A DNA stretch of 64,000 nucleotides from Bradyrhizobium sp. LTSP885 (GCF_000938305.1 NZ_JYMT01000042.1:865223-929222); one strand, 5' to 3'; counted from the stretch's first letter, positions 16,334 to 26,969 are shown. The notes: generated by a model not told the origin, from the sequence alone. A program made the numbers and translations.

Positions 16334-16517
16334 GCCGTGAGATGCGCGGTGGTGATACCAGTGTGGGGCTTCTGGATCTCTCCCGCTGTTCCTTTTTGAA
16401 CACCTTCTGAAAAATCATTGAAGCGGGAGGCGATGCTTCATTTGATGCAAAACAGGCCACTCCCAAATTCAACTTGGGCCACCGGGGGAGGACGACGGAA
16501 AGGGCTTGTAATGAAAG

Positions 16518-16539
16518 AGGCCGCCAACTGAGGCGGCCT
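16518..16539 (-). terminator. Hairpin after operon B
   Basis: AGGCCGCC (16518-16525) pairs with GGCGGCCT (16532-16539) around a 6-nt loop, just after the stop of the 35-aa gene. On the minus strand it is followed by CTTTC, so it is a modest intrinsic terminator. Confidence 0.65.
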
Positions 16540-16541
16540 TA

Positions 16542-16649
16542 CTACCGCAGGCGGTGACGGTCCCACGCGTCCTTAATCTCAAGGACGACAATCGTTACGA
16601 TGGTAGTCACCAAGATGGGTCCGGCCAGAATTGCCAACAGCGTAAGCAT
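16542..16649 (-). CDS. 35-aa single-span membrane microprotein
   Basis: Reads MLTLLAILAGPILVTTIVTI, then VVLEIKDAWDRHRLR: one transmembrane helix (about 2-23) and a short charged cytoplasmic tail. Its ATG comes 4 bp after the TGA of the 66-aa gene, and a hairpin follows its stop directly, so it looks like the second gene of a two-gene operon. No separate Shine-Dalgarno sequence is visible, in line with coupled translation. No family was recognised. Confidence 0.55.
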   Translation of the reverse strand: MLTLLAILAGPILVTTIVTIVVLEIKDAWDRHRLR

Positions 16650-16653
16650 TTTT

Positions 16654-16854
16654 TCAGCGGGGCGGCTGGAGGCCGGGAGATTGCAGCCAGCCGCTCAGGT
16701 GCGATCCGGTTTCGGCTTGTCGCGCCTTGCGGATTGCGGCGTCACGAACCGCACCGGGCGGCAGCAATTTGGACTGCTCCCGCAGATGGTATGCTTCGTC
16801 GGCAAGACGTTGCGCTAGGATTTCAGATTTTGTGTGGTGGCGTCGCCGCTGCAT
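16654..16854 (-). CDS. Small basic helical protein, operon B, paralogue of 16083-16280
   Basis: A 66-aa protein starting MQRRRHHTKSEILAQRLADE and ending with AIRKARQAETGSHLSGWLQS and a short Pro tail. It is a paralogue of the 65-aa gene in operon A. GGAACGGAGCAGCCCT precedes the ATG. The pair probably arose by duplication of gene plus leader; the downstream partner genes differ (a 69-aa soluble protein versus a 35-aa membrane peptide). Confidence 0.72.
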   Translation of the reverse strand: MQRRRHHTKSEILAQRLADEAYHLREQSKLLPPGAVRDAAIRKARQAETGSHLSGWLQSPGLQPPR

Positions 16855-16880
16855 AGGGCTGCTCCGTTCCTTAGAGGAAG

Positions 16881-16913
16881 GCGGGAGCGCAACTGGGCGT
16901 TCTCATCACCGAT
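16881..16913 (-). promoter_or_regulatory. Conserved 33-bp leader of operon B
   Basis: Second copy of the leader at 16301-16333: identical GCGGGAGCGCA and GGCGTTCTCATCACCGAT blocks (plus-strand reading) with only the 4 bases between them differing. It lies 27 bp upstream of the 66-aa gene start. 16914-17146 holds nothing else that I can support. Confidence 0.6.
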
Positions 16914-17146
16914 AGGGACCAACAGGGCGGCGCGGTGACGAGGGCAATCTGGCATGTTCGGCAGCCGACATAGTGGTCAATACAGCTCATCTTGGCCGAA
17001 TCGTTAACAATTCAAATCAGGCAACTGAGGTCGGAAACAGGCCAGTACCTAAAAGGCAAATAGGAACAGCCACCGAATAAAATTGGCAACGGGCGGTCTG
17101 TTGGCAACTGACCGCCGAGAATGACCGTTGGATGTATTGAGGAAAA

Positions 17147-17224
17147 TGGTCGGAGCGAGAGGATTTGAACCTCCGACCCCTAGTCTCCCAGACTAGTGCG
17201 CTAACCGGGCTGCGCCACGCTCCG
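17147..17224 (-). tRNA. tRNA-Pro (anticodon GGG)
   Basis: A 78-nt cloverleaf on the minus strand with encoded CCA. Acceptor arms CGGAGCG/CGCTCCG pair fully. The D arm contains AGCCCGGTTA. The anticodon stem CTAGT/ACTAG encloses CTGGGAG with anticodon GGG, reading CCC/CCU. The T arm has GGAGG TTCAAAT CCTCT with one G-U pair. No integrase or duplicated 3' end was seen near it. Confidence 0.96.
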
Positions 17225-17320
17225 ATGCCGTTCCATTAGCTGCGATCCCGTATTCGCGCAAGGCGGGAACCGGCCTTAAAGACGGCAATCGGCGGTGCCG
17301 GTTCCGCACCCCGCTTCGCC

Positions 17321-17932
17321 CTAGCCCGAGCCGTCCTTCATTGCCGCATCGAGCAACTGCCGGCAGGCGACCAGGTCTTGGAGCGCGCGTTCGAGGCGCT
17401 GGCGGTCGGCGGCCGCGGCGGCTGCCCGCGCCGGGGCGGCGGACGGTGCCTTGACAGGTGCCTTCGCCGGCTGGAGGTGGCTCTTGTAGGTCGACAGGAT
17501 GGCATCCTCGTCGGTGTCGACGAAGCGATAGTCGATGCCCTTCTCGTCGCCGTCGCCCTCCTCGCCGTCGAGATCGAGGCCGTCGGTGGCCTCGGAATCG
17601 TCGGGCTCCTGCATGCTGTGGCCGACGGCCTCCTCGACCGCGCCGAACGAGACGGCCGCGGTCTGGTCGGCGATGCCCTGCACCGACTTGATGCCGTGCT
17701 CCTTCAGGATTCGCTGCACGCCGCGGATCGTGTAGCCCTCGCCGTAAAGCAGCCGGCGGATGCCCTTGAGCAGGTCGACGTCATCAGGGCGGTAATAGCG
17801 GCGTCCGCCGCTGCGCTTCATCGGCTTGATCTGCGCGAAGCGGGTTTCCCAGAACCTCAGGACATGCTGGGGAATGTCGAGTTCGTCAGCGACTTCGCTG
17901 ATGGTACGGAACGCATCCGGCGCCTTGTCCAA
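17321..17932 (-). CDS. MerR-family transcriptional regulator
   Basis: A 203-aa regulator. The N-terminal winged helix is typical: TISEVADELDIPQHVLRFWE (recognition region), RRYYRPDDVDLLKGIRRLLY and TIRGVQRILKEHGI. The rest is an acidic stretch (DLDGEEGDGDEKG) and an Ala-rich helix near the C terminus; no metal-binding Cys are present. It lies directly downstream of ihfA with a 25-bp gap, an arrangement conserved in alphaproteobacteria. The ligand is unknown. Confidence 0.92.
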   Translation of the reverse strand: MDKAPDAFRTISEVADELDIPQHVLRFWETRFAQIKPMKRSGGRRYYRPDDVDLLKGIRRLLYGEGYTIRGVQRILKEHGIKSVQGIADQTAAVSFGAVEEAVGHSMQEPDDSEATDGLDLDGEEGDGDEKGIDYRFVDTDEDAILSTYKSHLQPAKAPVKAPSAAPARAAAAAADRQRLERALQDLVACRQLLDAAMKDGSG

Positions 17933-17957
17933 ATGCCTGCTCCCCTGAGGTTAAGGA

Positions 17958-18293
17958 TCAATCGTCCTTGCTGGCGTCGCCATTGGTCGGCGTCTGGCCG
18001 TTGATCCGCTGTTTCAGGATCGCCGACGGCTTGAACACCATCACGCGGCGCGGCGAGATCGGCACTTCGGTGCCGGTCTTCGGATTGCGTCCGATACGCT
18101 GCCCCTTCTTGCGCACCATGAAGGAGCCGAACGATGACAGCTTCACCGTCTCGCCCTTCTCCAGGCAATCGGTGATCTCCTTCAGCACAAGCTCGACGAA
18201 CGCCGACGATTCGGTGCGCGACAGGCCTACCTTCTGGTAGACCGCCTCGCACAGATCGACGCGTGTAACTGTTTTCCCGGTTCCGTTGGTCAT
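17958..18293 (-). CDS. ihfA: Integration host factor alpha subunit
   Basis: A 111-aa DNA-bending protein of the HU/IHF family. It shows TVTRVDLCEAVYQKVGLSR, VELVLKEITDCLEKGETVKL, SSFGSFMVRKKGQRIGRNPK (the DNA-contact arm) and EVPISPRRVMVFKPSAILKQ with the Pro that intercalates in the minor groove. IhfA pairs with IhfB and shapes DNA for transcription and recombination. The ATG at 18293 begins MTNGTGKTVTR; the frame is open further upstream, but those residues do not belong to the family. It is followed by a MerR gene. Confidence 0.96.
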   Translation of the reverse strand: MTNGTGKTVTRVDLCEAVYQKVGLSRTESSAFVELVLKEITDCLEKGETVKLSSFGSFMVRKKGQRIGRNPKTGTEVPISPRRVMVFKPSAILKQRINGQTPTNGDASKDD

Positions 18294-18424
18294 CGCCTGC
18301 CCCGCACTCTCGGCGAACAATTTCTTGACTGAAATTAAAAGCTTAGCACGCAATGGTCAACAGTGACGACCGTACATAGGCATGAAAGAAGCTGGCAAAA
18401 TGTCAGCGATTTTGAGCGATCCGC

Positions 18425-19402
18425 TCACCAGCGCACGAGGGCCGAACCCCAGGTGAAGCCGCCGCCCATCGCCTCGAACAGCACCAGATCGCCCTTCTTG
18501 ACCCGGCCGTCCTTCACGGCGACCGACAGCGCGAGCGGGATCGAGGCGGCCGAGGTGTTGCCGTGCTGGTCGACCGTCAAGACCACCTTCTGCGGCGCAA
18601 TATGAAGCTTGTGCGCGGACGCGTCGATGATTCGCTTGTTGGCCTGGTGCGGAATGAACCAGTTGATGTCGTCAGCGGTGAGGCCGGTGGCGTTGAAGGC
18701 GTCGACGATCACGTCCGTAATCATGCCGACCGCGTGCTTGAACACCTCGCGGCCCTCCATCCGAAGATGCCCGACCGTTTTGGTCGAACCGGGACCGCCA
18801 TCGACGAACAGCTTCGACTTGTGCCGTCCGTCGGAGCGCAGATGCGTGGTCAGCATCCCGGGATCAGCGATTGTCCCGGCGTGCGGCTGGGCCTCCAGCA
18901 CGACCGCGCCGGCTCCGTCGCCGAACAGCACGCAGGTGCCGCGATCGCTCCAGTCGAGGAGGCGCGAGAAGGTCTCCGCACCGATCACCAGCGCCCGTTT
19001 GTGGGCGCCGGCGCGCAGGAAATTGTCGGCGGTGGTGAGTGCAAAGACGAAGCCGGAGCATACCGCCTGCAGGTCGAAAGCCACGCCGTGGTTGATGCCG
19101 AGCGCATGCTGAACCGCCACCGCCGTGGCGGGAAAGGTGTTGTCGGGCGTCGAGGTCGCCAGCACAATCAGGTCGATCGTCTGCGCGTCGATCTGGGCAT
19201 GGGCGAGCGCGGCGAGCGCCGCCTTGATCGCCAGGTGCGAGGTGAACTCGTCATCGGCGGCGATATGCCGCTGCCGGATGCCGGTGCGCTGCACGATCCA
19301 GTCGTCCGACGTGTCAATTCGAGCAGCCAGTTCGGCATTGGTCAGAACCCGCTCCGGCAAATAAGAGCCGCAGCCCAGCACGACCGAACGTATCGCAGTC
19401 AC
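18425..19402 (-). CDS. fabH: Beta-ketoacyl-ACP synthase III
   Basis: A 325-aa enzyme that condenses acetyl-CoA with malonyl-ACP to begin fatty-acid synthesis. The catalytic triad is visible: Cys115 (LQAVCSGF), His252 (FIPHQANKRI) and Asn282 (HGNTSAAS). The N terminus RSVVLGCGSYLPERVLTNAE is typical. The start overlaps the plsX stop by 4 bp (ATGA), so the two are translated together in the plsX-fabH lipid operon, followed by ihfA. Confidence 0.98.
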   Translation of the reverse strand: MTAIRSVVLGCGSYLPERVLTNAELAARIDTSDDWIVQRTGIRQRHIAADDEFTSHLAIKAALAALAHAQIDAQTIDLIVLATSTPDNTFPATAVAVQHALGINHGVAFDLQAVCSGFVFALTTADNFLRAGAHKRALVIGAETFSRLLDWSDRGTCVLFGDGAGAVVLEAQPHAGTIADPGMLTTHLRSDGRHKSKLFVDGGPGSTKTVGHLRMEGREVFKHAVGMITDVIVDAFNATGLTADDINWFIPHQANKRIIDASAHKLHIAPQKVVLTVDQHGNTSAASIPLALSVAVKDGRVKKGDLVLFEAMGGGFTWGSALVRW

Positions 19403-20460
19403 GAGACAGCCTCCTGCGCGGCCTGCGTCTGCACCAGCGCACTGCCATCGCGATTAAGCATCTGATTGATCTTGGTGAGGAGATCGAGGTGGGCCATCTC
19501 ATAGCCAACATCGACCGCATAGGCAAAGCCTTCCGCGCTGATGCCGCCATGGCTCTTGACCACCACGCCCTTCAGGCCAAGCAGCACGCCGCCGTTCGAC
19601 TTGTTGGGATCGAGCTTGTCGCGCAGCTTCTGGAATGCGCCGCGGGCAAACAAATAGCCGATTCGCGCCATCCAGCTCGAGGTCATGGCCTCGCGCAGAA
19701 GCGTGAACATCTGGCGTGCCGTCCCCTCCGCGGTCTTGAGCGCAATGTTGCCGCAAAAGCCCTCGGACACGATCACGTCGGCGTGCCCCTGACCGATCCC
19801 GTCGCCCTCGACGAAGCCGATATAGTTGAATTGGGTCGAATTCATCGCGCGCAGTATCTCGGCCGCATCGCGGATTTCCTCGTGGCCCTTGATGTCCTCG
19901 GACCCGATATTCAGCAGGCCCACCGTCGGCCGTTCGAGGTTGAACAGCACGCTGGCCATTGCGCTGCCCATCACGGCCAAGGTCGCCAGATGGCGGGCGT
20001 CGCCGCCGATCGTGGCCCCGAGGTCGAGCACCACCGAATCGCCGCGCAGCGTCGGCCAAACCGCCGCGATTGCCGGGCGGTCGACGCCGGGCAGCGTCCG
20101 CAGATTGAGTGCCCCCATCGCCATCAGCGCGCCGCTGTTACCGGCGGAGACCGCGACATCGGCCTTGCCATGTTTCACGGCATCGATCGCCAGCCACATT
20201 GAAGAGGCCCTGCGGGTCCGCCGCAGCGCCTGGCTTGGCTTCTCGTCCATTCGGACGGTGACGTCGGTATGGATCACCTTCGACACTGCCTTGAGTGCGG
20301 CATGCCTGGCGAGCTCAGGCTCGATCTTGGCCTGGTCGCCGAAAAGCAGGAATTCGCTGTCGGGGTGACGGCTCAACGAGATCGCAGCACCGGGCACGAC
20401 GACCGATGCGCCGGCATCGCCACCCATGGCGTCAAGCGCGATTCGAACCTTTTGAGGCAT
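19399..20460 (-). CDS. plsX: Phosphate acyltransferase PlsX
   Basis: A 353-aa cytoplasmic enzyme that makes acyl-phosphate from acyl-ACP for phospholipid synthesis. It starts IALDAMGGDAGASVVVPGA, with later VDRPAIAAVWPTLRGDSVVLDLGA, NIGSEDIKGHEEIR, GFVEGDGIGQGHADVIVSEG and KSHGGISAEGFAYAV, all PlsX signatures. It overlaps fabH by 4 bp. The 290 bp to yceD upstream (20461-20750) are partly AT-rich (20650-20700) and may hold a promoter; no rpmF gene is present. Confidence 0.98.
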   Translation of the reverse strand: MPQKVRIALDAMGGDAGASVVVPGAAISLSRHPDSEFLLFGDQAKIEPELARHAALKAVSKVIHTDVTVRMDEKPSQALRRTRRASSMWLAIDAVKHGKADVAVSAGNSGALMAMGALNLRTLPGVDRPAIAAVWPTLRGDSVVLDLGATIGGDARHLATLAVMGSAMASVLFNLERPTVGLLNIGSEDIKGHEEIRDAAEILRAMNSTQFNYIGFVEGDGIGQGHADVIVSEGFCGNIALKTAEGTARQMFTLLREAMTSSWMARIGYLFARGAFQKLRDKLDPNKSNGGVLLGLKGVVVKSHGGISAEGFAYAVDVGYEMAHLDLLTKINQMLNRDGSALVQTQAAQEAVS

Positions 20461-20750
20461 GAATGTCCCGGAAACCTACTCTCCCGCAGCCCCCTCAGAC
20501 GAAGACCGCGAGCTTGAAGTCACCGCCATCAAAGGCGCGCGGCGAAACGCCATGTCGCATTCCGGCCGGGCCGCGACAATACCGTGTCCGCTGTCCGACA
20601 CAACCTTTTGACCACCGGCAGCCACGTTGGCGGAACTCCCGCGAAACGCGACTACATAATACATAAAAACACAATAATTCAACAGGTTAATGACACTACT
20701 TGAAGTGAGAATGATGGTCTCTCATGCGCTAAAGCAGCTGCATCGTCCCA

Positions 20751-21374
20751 TCAATTATCGTCCTTGTTGCCGTTCGGCTTCTTGCCCGCCTTCTCCTGCA
20801 GCGCTTTCAGCGCGGCGAACGGATGATCCTCCGGATCAACGACTTCAACCGCCTGTTCAAAGACGGCGTCCGGCTTGCGCGGATAGGGATCGACGCCGAG
20901 AAACAGCGCGTCGGTCGCAAGCCGGCCGATATCGATGAAGCCGTTCACGATCGGCTCCGGCGGGTCCGGCGTATCCTCGTCGCTGTCCTCCGCCTCGTCG
21001 ACCAGATCGGCCATCTGCGGAATCTGCTCAGGCGGTGCGAAGATCAAGTCGATCCGCTCGTCGATGTCGTTCTCGATCGGATCGAGCGTCACCACGCAGG
21101 TCTGCCCGACCCGCGCCTGCACCCTGCCGGTGACGTGGACGCGCCCGTCGCGCTTATTAGGCATGAGGTCGAATGCCGCATGCGCCGATATGACCTCACG
21201 TAGCTCGGCGATGTCGGCGATCGCCTTGCGCACCGTCTCGTCCGCCTTGATCTCTTGATGCAGCCCGGTCTCGGGGATCTGCGCCACGGTGACGAGAACG
21301 CGCCAAGGATCACGTGAAGGATCACGTAAAGGATCACGCGAGGCACCGGGCCGCTTTGTCGTGTCGCCGCTCAT
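20751..21374 (-). CDS. yceD: YceD/DUF177 family protein
   Basis: A 207-aa protein of the YceD family, linked to 23S rRNA accumulation and found next to plsX/fabH in many bacteria. It has the central RVGQTCVVTLDPIENDIDER (with the conserved Cys), the acidic DEAEDSDEDTPDPPEPI and DIGRLATDALFLGVDPYPRK. The first 25 residues hold a short repeat (RDPLRDPSRDPWR) encoded by three 12-bp DNA repeats. The ATG at 21374 overlaps the stop of the chaperone gene by 4 bp. Confidence 0.92.
   Translation of the reverse strand: MSGDTTKRPGASRDPLRDPSRDPWRVLVTVAQIPETGLHQEIKADETVRKAIADIAELREVISAHAAFDLMPNKRDGRVHVTGRVQARVGQTCVVTLDPIENDIDERIDLIFAPPEQIPQMADLVDEAEDSDEDTPDPPEPIVNGFIDIGRLATDALFLGVDPYPRKPDAVFEQAVEVVDPEDHPFAALKALQEKAGKKPNGNKDDN
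21307..21342. repeat. Three tandem 12-bp units in the yceD start region
   Basis: GGATCACGTGAA, GGATCACGTAAA and GGATCACGCGAG follow each other directly and encode the DP-x-R repeat near the YceD N terminus. Being in frame, copy-number change would not break the gene. Confidence 0.9.
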
Positions 21375-21922
21375 GCCGGGGCACCCGCGGTCTGGAGCGC
21401 GGGAAAGCTCCACGCGCCCTGCTTCAGCGCAGCCGCGTCGGCGCGCGCCAGCGCCGTGACTGCGTGCCTGGCATAGGCGGCGAGCTCATGCGCCTTGTCG
21501 ATATTGGCGCCATTGAGGATGTTCTTGCAGAACGACTGCGCCAGCGCCTCGTCGCTGTCGGTCAGCGCGAGATCATAGGCCGCAGTTCGGCCATAGAACG
21601 CCTCGCCGAAGGCCTGCATGCGCTTGGGCACCGTGAGGTCGCCGACGCCCATCTCGCGCAGATTGTCGTCCATGTCGGTGCAGAAATGGTCGAACAGCGC
21701 CTGGGATAGGTCCGAACCGGCCTCAACGGATTTAAACCGCCGCAGCACCAACCAGAGATGCATCAGAAGCAGGTCAAAACGGCCATTAACCGTGTCCGGA
21801 ACGCCCAAGTCCCGGTAAAACAACGGTTCTCGTGCCTGCGTCACGATCATGCCATAGATGGTCTCAATGGTGCCGCGCGGGGGCACCTGGGGTTTTCTGA
21901 AGTGATTGAACGGCCAAAGCAT
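21371..21922 (-). CDS. Ubiquinol-cytochrome c chaperone family protein (CBP3-like)
   Basis: A 183-aa protein with the family pattern: TIETIYGMIVTQAREPLFYR, FDLLLMHLWLVLRRFKS, SQALFDHFCTDMDDNLREMG and VGDLTVPKRMQAFGEAFYGR. The mitochondrial relative CBP3 helps assemble cytochrome b of complex III; the bacterial role is assumed by homology. It overlaps yceD by 4 bp. It is divergent from bamE, and the shared 136-bp gap must hold both promoters. Confidence 0.93.
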   Translation of the reverse strand: MLWPFNHFRKPQVPPRGTIETIYGMIVTQAREPLFYRDLGVPDTVNGRFDLLLMHLWLVLRRFKSVEAGSDLSQALFDHFCTDMDDNLREMGVGDLTVPKRMQAFGEAFYGRTAAYDLALTDSDEALAQSFCKNILNGANIDKAHELAAYARHAVTALARADAAALKQGAWSFPALQTAGAPA

Positions 21923-22058
21923 GCTGGGTTCCGGCTGCGAGCTCTAAAGGTGCGACAATGAGGGTTCGCCTGTTGGAGGCTCGGCTGTATTGCAATCCAT
22001 TGAGCTGCCCGGTACGTCAACGCCTCGCGCGATGCAAGGGGACGGATCAGTTCCGCCG

Positions 22059-22535
22059 ATGACCGAAACCAGTCCAAGACAGTCCCGCGCGGCCTCCGCG
22101 CGCAGTCTATTCTCGCGCGTCCGTACGGTCGCTGCAATCGGCCTCGTCTGCGCCGTGCTCGGCGCGTGCACCGGCGAGCAATTCCAGAAGGGCTACATCC
22201 TGCCCCCGGGGGCGCTCGAGCAGATTCCGATCGGCGCGAGCCAGGATCAGGTGCTGATCGTGATGGGCACCCCCTCCACTGTCGCCACGCTCGACGGCGA
22301 GGTCTTCTACTACATCTCGCAGCGCGCCTCCCGCCCGGTCGCCTTCATGAACCAGCGGGTGGTCGACCAGCGCGTGATCGCGGTCTATTTCGACAAGAAC
22401 CGGCAGGTGCGCAGGCTCGCCAATTACGGCCTGCAGGACGGCAAGGTCTTCGACTTCATCAGCCGCACCACGCCGACCTCGGGTCAGGAAATTTCGTACA
22501 TCACGCCGCTGCTCAAGCTGCTCAGCTTCAACTAG
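22059..22535 (+). CDS. bamE: Outer-membrane assembly lipoprotein BamE (SmpA/OmlA)
   Basis: A 158-aa lipoprotein. The export signal VAAIGLVCAVLGAC has lipobox LGAC (Cys near residue 37). The BamE domain follows: GYILPPGALEQIPIGASQDQ, VLIVMGTPSTVATLDGEVFY, YISQRASRPVAFMNQRVVDQ and AVYFDKNRQVRRLANYGL. BamE stabilises the BAM complex that inserts barrel proteins. The ATG at 22059 gives a normal-length leader; ATG codons at 22032 and 21990 are in frame, and no start has a strong Shine-Dalgarno sequence. Divergence from the complex III chaperone is conserved in the group. Confidence 0.93.
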   Translation: MTETSPRQSRAASARSLFSRVRTVAAIGLVCAVLGACTGEQFQKGYILPPGALEQIPIGASQDQVLIVMGTPSTVATLDGEVFYYISQRASRPVAFMNQRVVDQRVIAVYFDKNRQVRRLANYGLQDGKVFDFISRTTPTSGQEISYITPLLKLLSFN

Positions 22536-22705
22536 CGACAGGCTGTCCCGGAGCGCACGGCCGCGCGCGATCCCGCCTTGTGCGAAATGACAATTTATGA
22601 TTGTGTGTGAGATCATTCACACGTGCATCGCCATCCTCCCTGCTAGGACGGCTGCGAGCCGGACGCAACGGCTCTCACCGCCATCAACTCAGCAGGAGAT
22701 ACGTC

Positions 22706-23062
22706 ATGGGTTTTTTTGGAGCAGAACCTTTCGATAAGGCGCAAGTCGTCTATGTCTGGACCGGCTTGCATTCGCCGGGCTTCTTTTCCGTCACCGTCGA
22801 GGGGCACGCCCCAAATTTTACATCCGGCATCCAGCTCGTCCGCGACGAGCAATGGGTCGGCGGTCTGGCCATCAAGGTCATGGGGTGGACCGGTCCGCTC
22901 GGCAAAGGCACCAAGCCGTACAAGGTCCATGGGTCCTTCCCTGGGTCCTACCTCAAGGAAATCGTGGTGATCGGCAGCAACAAGCACGAGGTCGTCAAGG
23001 TGACCGAGATTCCGTTCACCACGGACGAAGCGTTTGCCAAGAGCGCCGACGCGCTGGTGTAA
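22706..23062 (+). CDS. Unknown protein, 118 aa
   Basis: MGFFGAEPFDKAQVVYVWTG starts a compact, beta-rich protein with many Gly, Val and aromatic residues (HSPGFFSVTVEGHAPNF, GSYLKEIVVIGSNKHEVVKV). It has no signal peptide, no Cys and no recognised motif. AGGAGATACGTC precedes the ATG at the right distance, so the start is secure even though the frame runs open to 22601. It stands alone between bamE and a binding-protein gene. 23063-23295 has no supported gene. Confidence 0.75.
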   Translation: MGFFGAEPFDKAQVVYVWTGLHSPGFFSVTVEGHAPNFTSGIQLVRDEQWVGGLAIKVMGWTGPLGKGTKPYKVHGSFPGSYLKEIVVIGSNKHEVVKVTEIPFTTDEAFAKSADALV

Positions 23063-23295
23063 CCGCACCTGATTTGCGCGAAGTCGCCCGCTTGCCGGGT
23101 ACGCTTCCCGAAATGATCGCAACGCTTCTGCCCGCGCCCCTGACTTTGGTGCGGGCGGAATCATGTGGCGCCGGGGCCTGACGTCGAAAGAAGAATCTCG
23201 GCGCACTCCCCGGCTGCGCCAGTTCGCCGCATGCCCGGAACGCATGCGCTCCCCTACCGTCGCGCACAAACGAGACGCGTGCCGGGGGCAAACGC

Positions 23296-24303
23296 ATGGG
23301 CAGCGAGAGATTTTCACGCCGTAGGGTGTTGTCGGGCGCAGCCGTCGTGTCGACGGCTTCGATCCTGCCGCGCGCCAGCCTCGGTGCCGGCGACTGGCGG
23401 CCGACCGAAACGGTGCGGGTGATCGTGCCGGCGGCAGCCGGAGGCTCGACCGACGTGATGGGGCGGCTGCTCGCCGCGCATCTGCAGCCGATCTGGGGCC
23501 AGTCGGTCGTGGTGGAGAATCGCTCCGGCGCCGGTGGCACCATCGGCACCGCAGAGGTGGCGCGCAGCAAGGGCGACGGCCATACCATCCTGATCGGCAA
23601 TCCCGGACCGAACGCGATCGCCTACAGCATTTTCAGGAACCTGACCTACAAGGCCGACCAGCTGCAGCCGGTCTCCAACATGATCCGGATCCCGAACATC
23701 GTCTCGGCGCATCCCTCCACCGGCATCAAATCGATTGCCGAGTTGATCGCATATCTGAAGGCCAATCCGGACAAGCTGACCTACGGCTCGTCCGGCACCG
23801 GGCAGAGCCCTCACCTCACCGGCGCCTGGTTCCTGCAACTCACCAGGCTGAAGATGACGCATGTGCCGTTCCGCGGCGCCGGTCCCGCATTGCAGGCCGC
23901 GCTCGCTGGCGACATCCAGATCCTGTTCGACAATCTCTATCCGTCATTGCCGCAGGTGCAGGACGGCAAGCTCAACGGGCTCTGCGTCACCACGCCTGAT
24001 CGCAGCGAGTCGGCACTGAGCCTGCCGGCCATGCGCGAGACCGCGCCGGAGCTCGCCAAATTCGACGTCTCGTCCTGGTTCGGCGTGCTGTTGCCGAAGC
24101 CCACGCCCGCGCCTGTGCTCGACGAGCTGAACCGGCAGATCAAGGCGATGCTGGAACGCGACGACGTCAAGAAAAACATCGCCGGCATGGGTGCGAAGGG
24201 CGACTACGGCACGCCGCAACAGTTCTCGGATTTCATCGCTGCGGAAACCACCAAGTTTGCCGCCATCATCGAGAAGGAAGGCTTGCAGATGGAGGTGAAG
24301 TAA
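23296..24303 (+). CDS. Bug/TctC-type periplasmic solute-binding protein
   Basis: A 335-aa binding protein with a Tat-like signal (SRRRVLSGAAVVSTASILP). Mature motifs of the Bug family are present: VRVIVPAAAGGSTDVMGRLL, VVENRSGAGGTIGTAEVARS, YGSSGTGQSPHLTGAWFLQ, THVPFRGAGPALQAALAGDI and FGVLLPKPTPAPVLDELN. Such proteins bind carboxylates, often for tripartite tricarboxylate transporters. No tctAB genes lie nearby, which is common for Bug proteins, so the ligand cannot be inferred. Confidence 0.93.
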   Translation: MGSERFSRRRVLSGAAVVSTASILPRASLGAGDWRPTETVRVIVPAAAGGSTDVMGRLLAAHLQPIWGQSVVVENRSGAGGTIGTAEVARSKGDGHTILIGNPGPNAIAYSIFRNLTYKADQLQPVSNMIRIPNIVSAHPSTGIKSIAELIAYLKANPDKLTYGSSGTGQSPHLTGAWFLQLTRLKMTHVPFRGAGPALQAALAGDIQILFDNLYPSLPQVQDGKLNGLCVTTPDRSESALSLPAMRETAPELAKFDVSSWFGVLLPKPTPAPVLDELNRQIKAMLERDDVKKNIAGMGAKGDYGTPQQFSDFIAAETTKFAAIIEKEGLQMEVK

Positions 24304-24339
24304 CAGGCTCCGTCGCAACCTTTCCGGAGCGGGCTAGCG

Positions 24340-24495
24340 CTACGAAGACTTGTTGATCTTCTTGATCTTGGCGTCGGTTGCTTCAATTGACGTCGCCAGT
24401 TCCAGGATCGCCTTCGACAGCAGCTCGACGGCCTCCTTCTGATCCTGCGACTTCGAGGCGCGAAGCGCATAGTTCCGTGCGGATGAGAGTGACAT
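24340..24495 (-). CDS. Small helical protein, 51 aa
   Basis: MSLSSARNYALRASKSQDQK followed by a leucine-rich amphipathic helix (VELLSKAILELATSIEATDA) and a Lys tail; probably one or two helices forming a coiled coil. GGAGATCAATCG precedes the ATG at 24495. It lies downstream of the hppA terminator on the same strand and so needs its own promoter in 24496-24564. No family was recognised. Confidence 0.6.
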   Translation of the reverse strand: MSLSSARNYALRASKSQDQKEAVELLSKAILELATSIEATDAKIKKINKSS

Positions 24496-24564
24496 CGATT
24501 GATCTCCGTTTTGCTCGCGTCTGGTTGTCAATTCGGCAGTACACCGAACGAAGTCCACGCAAAA

Positions 24565-24593
24565 CAAAAAACCCCGCGGCTTGCACCGCGGGG
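24565..24593 (-). terminator. Rho-independent terminator of hppA
   Basis: CCCCGCGG and its complement (24572-24579 with 24586-24593), 6-nt loop, followed on the minus strand by TTTTTTG. It lies 26 bp after the hppA stop. Confidence 0.92.
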
Positions 24594-24619
24594 ATTTACA
24601 TTCGTTGCTGTCGCGCCGC

Positions 24620-26740
<2,121 letters not shown>

Positions 26741-26969
26741 GTGAATTTTGCCTCAGATCCTTGATGTAACCCCCGCGCCTTTTTTTGCCGTTGCGGCAGG
26801 CGCTTATTCATGAGGATCATCCCTCCCCAAAAAGGGATGGCCTCAAATCGGGCGCGACCTTGCCAAAATCGTACCCCGTGCGCAACGCCACCAAAGGCGG
26901 AAAAGGCCGATATCGGCAGCTATTTAGAGGGAAAATCGAGGAGCACTGGCCGGAATTCCAGACGGAGTT

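Noticed and set aside
13700..17224. Genomic island inserted at tRNA-Pro
   Set aside because: The region beside the tRNA is rich in small genes, but I found no integrase and no duplicated tRNA 3' end.
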